Assembly: GCF_023707985.1 (NCBI RefSeq)
Contig: NZ_BRCF01000003.1
Location: 186,001 to 250,000 of the forward strand
Direction of reading: 5' to 3'
Source of the DNA: Sporosarcina sp. NCCP-2716
Lineage (GTDB): Bacteria > Bacillota > Bacilli > Bacillales_A > Planococcaceae
Length of the DNA: 64,000 nt
Shown here one piece after another: positions 36,316 to 44,498 of the stretch. The notes under the pieces were generated by a model. It was not told the origin of the DNA. It ran no database searches and saw only the letters and a list, made by a program, of their open reading frames with translations. Every line of letters begins with the position of its first letter. Position 1 is the first letter of the stretch. Made by a program: the position numbers and the translations under genes.

Positions 36316-37364
36316 CGGTGATCCCCCCTTTCCCGCTCTGCCTCTTCTGTCTGCGGCGCGGTTTTGGATTCAGCGGCTGCCGCGGACTGGGCCTGCACTG
36401 TTTCTATCGATTCGGCTGGTATTCCGCTATACTGCCTAGCCTCTTCCCGCACGAGGAACATGCTGTCCTCCGTAAAATACGGTAGGAACCGGAGCACTGT
36501 ATCGTGCGGCATCCATTTCAGCATCCTGACAGCCTGGTAGCGTTCCTGCCAGACATCCGACCTGGCAGCCGCTTCGTATAGTTCGGGTGGCGGCACGATG
36601 GCAAGTGAGTTGAACGCACGCAACACGCGGATCCGCAGCTCGCTGTCCGGACTGCTGATCAGCCGCTCCAGCAAGTCTTTTCTCGTGACGTCCGCCTTCA
36701 TCCCGATCACATCGATGAGCGCGTACCGGACGGAAGGTTCCAATTCATCTGCAAGGCGGATCGTCTCTTCAAAAAGCTTATCGGGCATGGTGAAGAGGAG
36801 TTCCTTCGCATTGTTGGAAGAAAGCGAGGCCAGATCCGCCAGATGCTCCTGAAGGAACGTCTCCGGCCTGAATTTCATGGCAATGAGCAGCAGCAAGAAA
36901 GACTCCTCTTCGCTGACACGCCGCTTTGCCATTTTGCGGCATTCCGGAAGAAGACTGTCTACGCCGAAATCATGGATGCGGTACAGCGCATTCATGCGCT
37001 TGCCCCAGTTGCGCCCTCTCAGCTTACGCCGGTAGAATCCGGCAAGGTGGCGGTTTGAGAAACCGCTGATCCTCTCCTCGATGCCGTCTCCCTTGACGTT
37101 ATGGACGAGCGTGCGTAACAGCTCTTCTACGGCTGCTAGTTCAGCTTCATTCTTCGGGATGAGCGTTTCTTCGCTGGTAGTCCCCTTGCGCAGATACTCA
37201 TACCAAGATGTCCGGTTTGTCTCCAAATATGCGGAGGCCTGTAATGCGCGCCGGTTTTCACGATGCCGGGCGATCACCATATAGACACTGAATACGAACA
37301 GAGCGGCAATGAGACCGGCGATCAGGATGGCAATCGACTCAATCGGCACGGCGGTCATGACCAT
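36312..37364 (-). CDS. Membrane-anchored HEAT-repeat protein
   Basis: 350 residues. One N-terminal transmembrane helix (about 7-32, ESIAILIAGLIAALFVFSVYM), a charged linker, then helical repeats from about residue 110 to 320 (RMNALYRIHDFGVDSLLP, SVRYALIDVIGMKADVTRKDLLERL, ELRIRVLRAFNSLAIVPPPELYEAA, WQERYQAVRMLKWMPHDTVLRFL), each two-helix unit fitting the HEAT/armadillo pattern. The C-terminus is polar. No enzyme motif is seen, so it is probably a cytoplasmic-side scaffold for the synthase. The start overlaps the regulator gene: ATG at 37364, or 37358, which would give an ATGA overlap. It ends as ATGA with the glycosyltransferase gene. Confidence 0.82.
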   Translation of the reverse strand: MVMTAVPIESIAILIAGLIAALFVFSVYMVIARHRENRRALQASAYLETNRTSWYEYLRKGTTSEETLIPKNEAELAAVEELLRTLVHNVKGDGIEERISGFSNRHLAGFYRRKLRGRNWGKRMNALYRIHDFGVDSLLPECRKMAKRRVSEEESFLLLLIAMKFRPETFLQEHLADLASLSSNNAKELLFTMPDKLFEETIRLADELEPSVRYALIDVIGMKADVTRKDLLERLISSPDSELRIRVLRAFNSLAIVPPPELYEAAARSDVWQERYQAVRMLKWMPHDTVLRFLPYFTEDSMFLVREEARQYSGIPAESIETVQAQSAAAAESKTAPQTEEAERERGDHR

Positions 37365-38233
37365 AACCCCGCCAAAAGCCGCTGGATCTGCGCTTCAAAA
37401 AGCCTCAGGTTGAACGGTTTCACCAAATAACCGTCCGTTCCGCTTTCATAGGCATAGATCATATCCTCTTCGGAATTACGCCGTGTCATCATGAGTACCG
37501 TGAATTTCTCTTCATTCGGCATCTCCCTCAGCTCATGCAGGACGTCAAGCCCGTTCTTCTTCGGCAGCACATCACTCATGACGACCAGATGAGGATGATA
37601 GGAATCCGTCCATCCAGACCGCATGAGTGCCAGGCCGTCTTCGAACGTACGGATCTGCAGGTCGACACCCGGGACGGTGATCCGTGATATGGACATTTCC
37701 AACAGGTCACGGAACAGGCGGTCCCCGTCCAGGATGCTGACTTTCACTTCCACGACAGGGCGCTCGAGCGGTGATTCAGCCATCGCCACCTGGATGCCAT
37801 ATCGTCCGCCATCCGGATTCCCTTCTTTGTCCATCACCGATCTGCAGATGGCAAGTGCCCGGTCCGCAGTAAGGTCAGGGTGGTAAACTTCGAGGACAGC
37901 TGCCTGGAAGGAACCTTCCGCTGTGTCCGGTGCGAAACACGGACAGCTGTTCTGCACCCGCTTCAAGAACCCGGCCGCTTCTTCCTGGCCGCTGTGAGGC
38001 AGCAGGAGGCCTATCTCTTCGGAGAAATCCGTCTTGAACAGAACATCCTTCTCCCGGACGATCTCTCTCAGTTTCTCGTTCACCTGCAGTGCCACGTCAC
38101 TCCGGCCGGTCTCTTCCCGCAGCAAAACGAGCGACATCGTCCTGCGGTCGCGCAGCACATTCGCTCTCAGTAAGTTGAACACATAGTCGAAAAACCCGCC
38201 TTCCAGCACTTCAGAAAACTCGGTGTCAGCCAT
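37355..38233 (-). CDS. Degenerate GGDEF-like domain fused to a response-regulator receiver domain
   Basis: 292 residues from the ATG at 38233, which has AGGGGGT ten bases upstream; a longer start at 38329 is possible. Residues about 15-155 look like a GGDEF fold in which the signature is lost: KTDFSEEIGLLLPHSG, with SEEI (71-74) where GGDEF would be. Residues about 160-290 are a receiver domain with acidic pocket Asp169/Asp171, phospho-acceptor Asp221 (VVMSDVLP), Thr250 and Lys272 (LVKPF). No DNA-binding output domain is present, so control is probably by protein contact or by nucleotide binding to the degenerate domain. It is the first gene of the four-gene operon. Confidence 0.8.
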   Translation of the reverse strand: MADTEFSEVLEGGFFDYVFNLLRANVLRDRRTMSLVLLREETGRSDVALQVNEKLREIVREKDVLFKTDFSEEIGLLLPHSGQEEAAGFLKRVQNSCPCFAPDTAEGSFQAAVLEVYHPDLTADRALAICRSVMDKEGNPDGGRYGIQVAMAESPLERPVVEVKVSILDGDRLFRDLLEMSISRITVPGVDLQIRTFEDGLALMRSGWTDSYHPHLVVMSDVLPKKNGLDVLHELREMPNEEKFTVLMMTRRNSEEDMIYAYESGTDGYLVKPFNLRLFEAQIQRLLAGLWS

Positions 38234-38387
38234 TCCTATAACCCCCTGGTCAATATTCCGATGAACGATTTCAAATGTTATCACCCTATACCCTATTTCT
38301 CGGAAACTATAGAATATCAGTATATTCATTTCCTTTCTATCCTGATTTCCGTCCCGGTTGTGTCCATTCCGAGTCGGAAATAGTACG

Positions 38388-38424
38388 CAAAAAAGCCGCC
38401 CATCCGATTAGCAGATGAGCAGCT
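38388..38424 (-). terminator. Terminator of the EamA transporter gene
   Basis: AGCCGCCCATC (38394-38404) pairs with GATGAGCAGCT (38414-38424), with two G-U pairs when read on the minus strand, and is followed there by a T run. It separates the transporter from the exopolysaccharide-like operon, which must therefore start within 38234-38390. Confidence 0.85.
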
Positions 38425-38432
38425 TCGTGACG

Positions 38433-39350
38433 TTATGACTGTATAACTTGTTCATGAGGCAAAAGTTTCCGCCTCTGCCAGGCGACAAGCACAGCGGAAA
38501 ACAGCACAAGAGCGATGCCCGCCGACTGCCAGATGTCCAGCCGGTCGCCGAGTAGCAGAACGCCTGCAAGCACTGCGACAATCGGCTCGATTGTTGAGAG
38601 GATCGACGCCTTCCCCGCTTCCAGATGTGCGAGGCCTGAGGTATACAAATTATAGGCAGCAACTGTCGATACGAGCGACAGCAGCAGTGCGGCCACCCAC
38701 ACGTCCCGATGCTGGAATCGCCCGACATCTGCGAACAGTCCGCTCGTCGGCACCGTGAACAGGCACATGTAGAAAAACGTATACGTTGTGATCGTCAGTG
38801 CGGAATAGCGCTGCGTGACCGGTTTCGTGAACATCGTGTACAGCGCGTAACAGAACCCCGACAAGATGCCGAGCGCAAGCGTCACGCCGCTGACGCTCCC
38901 CGCGCCGGACGGCAGCAGGCCGACGACGAGTCCGCAGCCTGCTATCGCACAGAGCAACGCCAGTCCTTTCCTGGCGGTAAGCGGTTCCTTGAAGAACACC
39001 CGGGACAGCAGTGTCACGAACAGCGGTCCTGTATAGAGAAGTGTTACGGCAAGTGAAAGGCTTGAGCGCGCAAACACTTCGAAATAAAAGTAATTGAACA
39101 GTGCAAGGCTGAAGACTCCGGCGCATGCAAAGAAAATCTGGTCCTTCCACCGTGTGCGCAGCTGGTCTCTGAAAAACACGACCATGAACAGCGCAAGCAA
39201 TCCAAAACTGATGATCGCCCGGATGGCGACTACATCCCACGCGGAAAACCCGCGGTCATACAGCGGGGCGATGAACAGGCCGATCAGCCCCCAGCAGACG
39301 GCCCCTCCGATCGTCACTGCATAGATGCGCATACCCGATTGTGTTTTCAT
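38433..39350 (-). CDS. EamA/RhaT family transporter (drug/metabolite transporter superfamily)
   Basis: 305 residues from the ATG at 39350 (GGGAGAGGAC upstream). The frame continues upstream to 39692, but that part overlaps the MFS gene and lacks family similarity. About ten membrane helices form two EamA repeats: AVTIGGAVCWGLIGLFIAPLYDRGFSAWDVVAIRAIISFG near the start, and YALYTMFTKPVTQRYSALTITTYTF then LEAGKASILSTIEPIVAVLAGVLLLGDRL in the second half. The substrate (metabolite or drug export) is unknown. Confidence 0.9.
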   Translation of the reverse strand: MKTQSGMRIYAVTIGGAVCWGLIGLFIAPLYDRGFSAWDVVAIRAIISFGLLALFMVVFFRDQLRTRWKDQIFFACAGVFSLALFNYFYFEVFARSSLSLAVTLLYTGPLFVTLLSRVFFKEPLTARKGLALLCAIAGCGLVVGLLPSGAGSVSGVTLALGILSGFCYALYTMFTKPVTQRYSALTITTYTFFYMCLFTVPTSGLFADVGRFQHRDVWVAALLLSLVSTVAAYNLYTSGLAHLEAGKASILSTIEPIVAVLAGVLLLGDRLDIWQSAGIALVLFSAVLVAWQRRKLLPHEQVIQS

Positions 39351-39540
39351 GTCCTCTCCCCCAACTTCCGACTGATATAATAGATGAATGCTCCTATAAG
39401 TATACGACATACCGGGAAGGGGCGGCATATGATTTCCACACAATTCTGTTTGATGCAGATTGGCCGCTGCTGGTGTACACTGAATAGTACGTATTTTGCT
39501 GGACAGGTATTTCATCAGAGTAACAGGAAGGAGCACTATT

Positions 39541-40911
39541 GTGGAGAAAGTGACAAAGCAGAAGCCGGTTGTGGCTGCGCTGCTCATAGCGACATTCCTG
39601 ACGGCCATCGAAGGGACGATCGTCAGTACAGCGATGCCGAAGATCGTGGAGGATCTCGGCGGCAGCCATCTATATACATGGGTCATCTCCATCTACTTGC
39701 TGGCGCTCGTCATCTCGACGCCTATTTTCGGGAAGCTGGCGGATCTGTACGGCCGCAAGCCGATGTTTACGATTGGCGCGATTATTTTCTTGGTCGGCTC
39801 CGTCCTGTCGGGTACTTCCATGACGATGCAGCATCTGATCATCTGCCGAGCCATCCAGGGACTCGGTGCCGGTGCGCTTGCGACGATTCCGTTCACGATC
39901 ATCGGCGACGTCTTCGAATTCAAGATGCGGGCGAAGATGCAGGGGCTGATCAGCAGCGTGTGGGGCATCGCCGGCATCGTCGGCCCGCTCGCGGGAGGCG
40001 TCATCGTCGACCAGATCACCTGGCACTGGATCTTCTACCTGAACCTGCCGTTCGGCATCGCAGCACTCGTCCTGTTATGGACGTCGCTACATGAGACGGT
40101 CGAAAAGAAGAAGCATACGATAGACTATGCGGGTATTTTGACGTTTGCCCTCACAATGACGGCCTTCTTGTTCGCCTTGAACCAAGTGAAGGAGACGGGG
40201 AATCTGTCCCCCGGTCTGATCGGCCGGTTCACAGCCGCTGCGGCCGGGCTCGCACTGTTTTTCTGGATCGAAGCGAAAAGCAAGGAGCCGATGCTTCCGC
40301 TGTCGCTGTTCAAAAATCCGTTCATCGCGATTTCGAACGGGGCCGGGTTCCTGCTCGGGTTCATCCTCGTGACGGTGACCTTCTACATACCGCTCTGGGT
40401 CCAGGGGGTGACCGGGCTGAACGCGACGTCTTCAGGGATCGCCATGCTGCCGATGTCCGTCACATGGCCGATCGCCTCGATGCTGTCCGGGCGCTGGATG
40501 AGCAGGCGGCCGATTTCCCAAATCACGATGCTCGGGGTCGGCATCATCATCGCCGCGACTCTCAGTTTTACGTTTTTCGATGAACAGACGACCATTCCGC
40601 GGATCATGGTCAACACAGCGGTCGCCGGACTCGGATTCGGGCTGACGTTCACCGCTTTCACGGTCGCCGTCCAGTCGTCCGTCGGATGGAATGTCCGAGG
40701 TGCCGCAATGGGCTCCCACAATCTGCTGAAAAGTCTCGGACAAGTCATCGGCATCTCCGTTTCCGGCCTGCTGCTGTCAGAACAGCTCCAGGGTCCCGCG
40801 CTGCAGCACAGCCTGCACGGCGTCTATATCCTTGTCTCCGTTCTCGCAGTTTGTGCATTCGGCGTGACGGCGTTCCTGCTGAAGCAGAATGAAACCTTTT
40901 CGAAGGAATGA
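39541..40911 (+). CDS. MFS multidrug efflux transporter (DHA2/EmrB-QacA type)
   Basis: 456 residues from a GTG at 39541 with AAGGAG seven bases upstream. The frame extends to 39496 without a ribosome site. Helix 1 has LLIATFLTAIEGTIVSTAMPKIVEDLGG; motif A is GKLADLYGRKPMF; and GLGAGALATIPFTIIGDVF and GIAGIVGPLAGGVIVD (motif C-like) follow, as in proton-linked drug exporters of the 14-helix group. No regulator gene lies beside it. A bidirectional terminator follows. Confidence 0.9.
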   Translation: MEKVTKQKPVVAALLIATFLTAIEGTIVSTAMPKIVEDLGGSHLYTWVISIYLLALVISTPIFGKLADLYGRKPMFTIGAIIFLVGSVLSGTSMTMQHLIICRAIQGLGAGALATIPFTIIGDVFEFKMRAKMQGLISSVWGIAGIVGPLAGGVIVDQITWHWIFYLNLPFGIAALVLLWTSLHETVEKKKHTIDYAGILTFALTMTAFLFALNQVKETGNLSPGLIGRFTAAAAGLALFFWIEAKSKEPMLPLSLFKNPFIAISNGAGFLLGFILVTVTFYIPLWVQGVTGLNATSSGIAMLPMSVTWPIASMLSGRWMSRRPISQITMLGVGIIIAATLSFTFFDEQTTIPRIMVNTAVAGLGFGLTFTAFTVAVQSSVGWNVRGAAMGSHNLLKSLGQVIGISVSGLLLSEQLQGPALQHSLHGVYILVSVLAVCAFGVTAFLLKQNETFSKE

Positions 40912-40923
40912 ATTAATGGCACA

Positions 40924-40958
40924 CAAAAAGGCCGGGGACTGGTATCCCCGGCCTTTTG
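40924..40958. terminator. Bidirectional terminator between the MFS and clpE genes
   Basis: AAAAAGGCCGGGGA on the left pairs with TCCCCGGCCTTTT on the right, giving T runs on both strands between the converging genes. Confidence 0.92.
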
Positions 40959-40971
40959 CCGTTTCCGTTCA

Positions 40972-43095
40972 TCACACACGGGTGACTGTTATACCGTCAG
41001 CGTCCATGCCGACACGGACGGCTTCCACTTCGTCTTCTTCCAGAAGAAGATCGGTCAATTGATCTTCGATTTTATCCTGGATGACGCGGCGGAGCGGACG
41101 TGCCCCGAACCGTTTGTCGTATCCGAGTGAAACGAGTGCCTGTTTAGCCTCATCTGTGATTTCGATCTCGATGTGGTGTTCCTCGATTGCTTCTTGCAGA
41201 TCGGCCAGCATCAGGTCGACGATTTCGAGCAGATTCTCTTCGCTCAGTTCGTTGAATGGCACGATAGCGTCGAACCGGTTCAGGAATTCAGGCTTGAAAT
41301 AGTCGCCGAGCATGTCAAGCGTCACAACGGACTCATGCTCTGTCTTGTTGAAACCGACACCTGATTTCTTCGCCATGCCTGTTCCCGCATTGCTCGTCAT
41401 GATGATGACGGTGTCTTTGAAGCTGACAGTCCGTCCATGCGAGTCGGTGAGCCGTCCGTCTTCCATGATCTGGAGGAACATGTTCTGCACGTCAGGGTGA
41501 GCCTTCTCGATTTCGTCCAGCAGCACGATCGAATACGGATTGCGGCGGATCTGTTCGGTCAGCTGCCCCGCTTCTTCGTGGCCGACATATCCAGGAGGCG
41601 AACCGATCAGTTTGGACACCGCATGTTTCTCCATGTACTCGCTCATGTCGAGACGGATGAAGGCATCACGCGTACCGAACAGTTCTTCAGCCAGCACTTT
41701 CGTCAATTCCGTCTTCCCGACGCCTGTCGGTCCGACGAACAGGAACGAACCGATCGGCCGTTCTTTCGATTTCAGTCCGGCACGGCTGCGGCGGATCGCT
41801 TTAGCGATCTTGTCGACCGCTTCCGTCTGCCCGACCACTTTGCTGCCGAGACTGCCGGCAAGGCCTTTCATCTTCGCCTGTTCAGCTGCCTGAAGTTTCG
41901 TGACAGGAATCCCCGTCTTCTCTTCGACAATCCGCTCGATGTCAGCTACCGTCACGACGATTTCCGGCTTGCTGCCTGCGTTTGACGCAGCGGCGAGTTT
42001 CTCCTGCAGGCTCATTTCTTCCGTGCGCAGGGCAGCGGCAGTTTCATAATCTTCCTGCTCAGCAGCCTGTCCTTTCAGGAAAACCACTTCCTCCAGCCGG
42101 GCAGTGAGCGCCGCCGTATCGGCCGGCTCATGCTCAAGATTCAGCCGGGCGCCGACTTCGTCCATCAGGTCAATCGCTTTATCCGGCAGATAGCGGTCTT
42201 GGATGTACCGCTCGGACAACGTGACGAAAGCTTGGATTGCTTCACTTGGATAGCTCACTTCATGGAACTGTTCATAACGGTCTTTGATGCCGTTAAGGAT
42301 TTTGACAGCGTCTTCGGAAGACGGCTCCTTGACTAGAATCGGCTGGAATCGCCGTTCAAGTGCGGCATCCTTCTCGATTTGGCGGTATTCCTTCAAGGTA
42401 GTCGCACCGATAAGCTGCATCGCTCCGCGGGCAAGTGCCGGTTTTAGAATATTTCCGGCGTCCATCTTCGAACCTTCCGAAGTACCTGCGCCGACGAGCA
42501 GGTGTATTTCATCGACAAACAGCAGGACATCTTCGCGCGATTCCAGCTCGCCGATCAGTTCTTTCATCCGCTCTTCGAACTGGCCGCGGATCCCTGTGTT
42601 GCTGACGAGGGATGCGACGTCAAGTACATACACTTGTTTGTTCAGCAGTTTTGCCGGTACGTCCCCTTCGTGGATCTTGCGCGCAAGCCCTTCAGCGATC
42701 GCCGTTTTCCCGACCCCCGGCTCCCCGATGAGGACAGGATTGTTTTTGTTGCGGCGGTTCAATGTTTCGATGACACGTTTCAGTTCCTGATCACGTCCGA
42801 TGACCGGATCGATCTCTCCGTTTTTCGCTTCATCGGATAAGTTACGTCCAAGTTCATCCAGCAGACCGGGCTGCTGCTGTTCCGGCTCCCGCACTTGCGT
42901 ATGCGCCTGTTTTCCGCCGTTCGCCTGGAAAAAGCCGCCTGCATTATTCGCAAATGACGGCATGCTTCCCGCAGTCATCTGCCCTCTCAGTTCCCGGAAA
43001 CACGACTGGCACAAATTCATCTGAGCAGCCTGATTGTTCACTTGCAGGCGCAGGCTCATCGTTGCTTCGTTCTGTCCGCAATGTTGACATTTCAT
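40972..43095 (-). CDS. clpE: ATP-dependent Clp protease ATP-binding subunit ClpE
   Basis: 707 residues. The N-terminal zinc finger MKCQHCGQNEA ... LCQSCFREL identifies ClpE among Clp ATPases. The first AAA domain has Walker A GEPGVGKTAIAEG and Walker B LLFVDEIH; a UVR-like middle region EEVVFLKGQAAEQEDYETAAALRTEE follows; the second AAA domain has GPTGVGKTELTKVLAEELFG and IVLLDEIEKAHPDVQN. ClpE unfolds damaged proteins for ClpP under heat stress. Three CtsR-box-like repeats and two promoters lie upstream, so it is a class III heat-shock gene. Confidence 0.95.
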   Translation of the reverse strand: MKCQHCGQNEATMSLRLQVNNQAAQMNLCQSCFRELRGQMTAGSMPSFANNAGGFFQANGGKQAHTQVREPEQQQPGLLDELGRNLSDEAKNGEIDPVIGRDQELKRVIETLNRRNKNNPVLIGEPGVGKTAIAEGLARKIHEGDVPAKLLNKQVYVLDVASLVSNTGIRGQFEERMKELIGELESREDVLLFVDEIHLLVGAGTSEGSKMDAGNILKPALARGAMQLIGATTLKEYRQIEKDAALERRFQPILVKEPSSEDAVKILNGIKDRYEQFHEVSYPSEAIQAFVTLSERYIQDRYLPDKAIDLMDEVGARLNLEHEPADTAALTARLEEVVFLKGQAAEQEDYETAAALRTEEMSLQEKLAAASNAGSKPEIVVTVADIERIVEEKTGIPVTKLQAAEQAKMKGLAGSLGSKVVGQTEAVDKIAKAIRRSRAGLKSKERPIGSFLFVGPTGVGKTELTKVLAEELFGTRDAFIRLDMSEYMEKHAVSKLIGSPPGYVGHEEAGQLTEQIRRNPYSIVLLDEIEKAHPDVQNMFLQIMEDGRLTDSHGRTVSFKDTVIIMTSNAGTGMAKKSGVGFNKTEHESVVTLDMLGDYFKPEFLNRFDAIVPFNELSEENLLEIVDLMLADLQEAIEEHHIEIEITDEAKQALVSLGYDKRFGARPLRRVIQDKIEDQLTDLLLEEDEVEAVRVGMDADGITVTRV

Positions 43096-43134
43096 AAGTT
43101 GGTTCCTCCTTTATATAGTTCATCGGTTTTATTA

Positions 43135-43156
43135 TTGACTTTAACTATCTTTGACC
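43135..43156 (-). promoter_or_regulatory. CtsR box-like repeat, promoter-distal to clpE start
   Basis: Minus strand GGTCAAA-GAT-AGTTAAA followed by GTCAA, close to the CtsR direct repeat RGTCAAANANRGTCAAA. It lies about 40-60 bases upstream of the clpE ATG, downstream of both promoters, where bound CtsR would block elongation or initiation. Confidence 0.65.
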
Positions 43157-43165
43157 TTTAACTTC

Positions 43166-43194
43166 AGTATACGCTGATCTTCTTTGACTTTCAA
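43166..43194 (-). promoter_or_regulatory. clpE promoter P1 with an embedded CtsR box
   Basis: Minus strand TTGAAA, 17-base spacer, TATACT. The spacer contains AGTCAAA-GAA-GATCAGC, a CtsR heptad repeat with a diverged second half. Repressor binding would cover the promoter. Confidence 0.75.
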
Positions 43195-43243
43195 GAAGTC
43201 TGCTCGTATGGCGGGGATGTCTGACCTTCCCTCACCTATACTT

Positions 43244-43272
43244 ATTATATACTGACCTACTTTGACTTTCAA
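43244..43272 (-). promoter_or_regulatory. clpE promoter P2 with an embedded CtsR box
   Basis: Minus strand TTGAAA, 17-base spacer, perfect TATAAT. The spacer again carries AGTCAAA-GTA-GGTCAGT. P1 and P2 share about 20 bases around the box, so the pair looks like a tandem duplication 78 bases apart. Confidence 0.8.
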
Positions 43273-43320
43273 GAAAGATGCTTGCGTTTTCTGAAGACGG
43301 GAGACTGAAAACAATGTCTT

Positions 43321-43349
43321 TTGCGCTGCTCCCCGACTGTTCTTATAAT
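43321..43349 (+). promoter_or_regulatory. Promoter of lrgAB
   Basis: TTGCGC, 17-base spacer, TATAAT on the plus strand, about 50 bases before the lrgA start. The weak -35 element suggests that an activator may be needed. Confidence 0.65.
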
Positions 43350-43400
43350 AAAGGAAGCGTTCCGTTTATGCAGTATGTCAACAAGGAAAGGATTTTTATC

Positions 43401-43784
43401 ATGATATATGTCGTTCGGCTTCTTCAAATAGCACTTCTATATTTATTTTATCTGATCGGCGGCTGGCTGCAGGAGGCGCTCCATCTGCCATTGTCCGGAA
43501 GCATTGTCGGCCTGCTGCTCATGCTGACGGCTTTGTGGACAGGTGTCCTGAAGCTGTCGTGGGTCGAACTCGGCGCACATTCGATGCTGTCCGTTCTGCC
43601 GATCTTCTTCATACCTGCGACGGTTGCCGTCATGAAATACGGCCACTTTTTCGCCGGTAAAGGGAGCCTGCTCATCCCCATCACGATCGCGAGCACCGTG
43701 CTGACGATGGCTGCAGCCAGTGCCGCGAGTGTCGCTGCTGCGAAGCGCAACGACAGGCGGAAGGAGGAATCGGAATGCAGCTGA
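43401..43784 (+). CDS. lrgA: CidA/LrgA family holin-like protein
   Basis: 127 residues from the ATG at 43401 (AAAGGA eight bases upstream); the open frame extends further 5' without a ribosome site. Four hydrophobic helices with the family pattern LYLFYLIGGWLQEALHLPLSGSIVGLLLMLTALW and LPIFFIPATVAVMKYG. The charged C-terminus is typical. These proteins act with LrgB/CidB in membrane permeability, autolysis control and, in Bacillus, pyruvate uptake. It overlaps the lrgB start by ten bases. No lytSR-type two-component genes are adjacent. Confidence 0.88.
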   Translation: MIYVVRLLQIALLYLFYLIGGWLQEALHLPLSGSIVGLLLMLTALWTGVLKLSWVELGAHSMLSVLPIFFIPATVAVMKYGHFFAGKGSLLIPITIASTVLTMAAASAASVAAAKRNDRRKEESECS

Positions 43785-44464
43785 TAGGATTGGCACTGCT
43801 GTTCATCGTCCTGACGGTGGCTGTGTACTTTGCGATGGACGTGCTGTACGTGCGTTTCCATTACCCCTTTTTCGTGCCGATCATTACGACGACGGTGCTC
43901 CTGATCGTTCTTCTGGTTACGTTTAATATCCCTTACGAAACGTATATGATCGGTGGGCAGTGGATCGACAAACTGCTCGGGCCGGCGGTGGTGTCGCTCG
44001 CTATCCCGCTGTACAAACAGCGCGGGCTGCTGCGTCGTCATGCATTTCCGATCGCCGCTGGTGTGCTCGCCGGCGGAGTGACCGGCATGGTGAGCGGTGT
44101 GCTGTTCGCGAGACTTGCCGGTTTCCCGAAGGAACTGGTGCTCTCGCTGCTGCCGAAATCGATCACCACGCCGATCGCCATGCAGATTGCCGGCCAAGTC
44201 GGCGGCGTCCCGGCGCTCGCCGCCGTCTTCGTCATCATCGCCGGCATATCCGGCGTCCTGATCAGCAACTTCCTGCTCCGGGCACTCCGCCTCGACAGCC
44301 CTCTCGGCCGCGGCATCGGCCTCGGCGCTGCGACACACGCGATCGGGACATCGAAAGCGATCGAGCACGGCGAACAGGAAGCCTTACTCAGTTCAGTGGC
44401 GATGACGCTGTCTGCGATTGTCGGTTCGCTGCTCGGCCCGGTCGTCGCGTGGCTTTTTTACTGA
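43775..44464 (+). CDS. lrgB: LrgB/CidB family membrane protein
   Basis: 229 residues, about six membrane helices. YMIGGQWIDKLLGPAVVSLAIPLYKQR, LLPKSITTPIAMQIAGQVGGVPALAAVFVIIAGISG and GAATHAIGTSKAIEHGEQEALLSSVAM are the core family sequences. GGAAGGAGG precedes the ATG inside the end of lrgA. It works with the upstream LrgA-like protein. The 52-bp tandem array begins about 35 bases after its stop codon. Confidence 0.92.
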   Translation: MQLIGLALLFIVLTVAVYFAMDVLYVRFHYPFFVPIITTTVLLIVLLVTFNIPYETYMIGGQWIDKLLGPAVVSLAIPLYKQRGLLRRHAFPIAAGVLAGGVTGMVSGVLFARLAGFPKELVLSLLPKSITTPIAMQIAGQVGGVPALAAVFVIIAGISGVLISNFLLRALRLDSPLGRGIGLGAATHAIGTSKAIEHGEQEALLSSVAMTLSAIVGSLLGPVVAWLFY

Positions 44465-44498
44465 TAAGGCGTGCCGATGTGGAGCAGGAAGCGGATTA

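Noticed and set aside
39351-39692. A 114-residue extension of the EamA transporter
   Set aside because: It overlaps the MFS gene on the other strand and has no ribosome site; the ATG at 39350 gives the normal family length.
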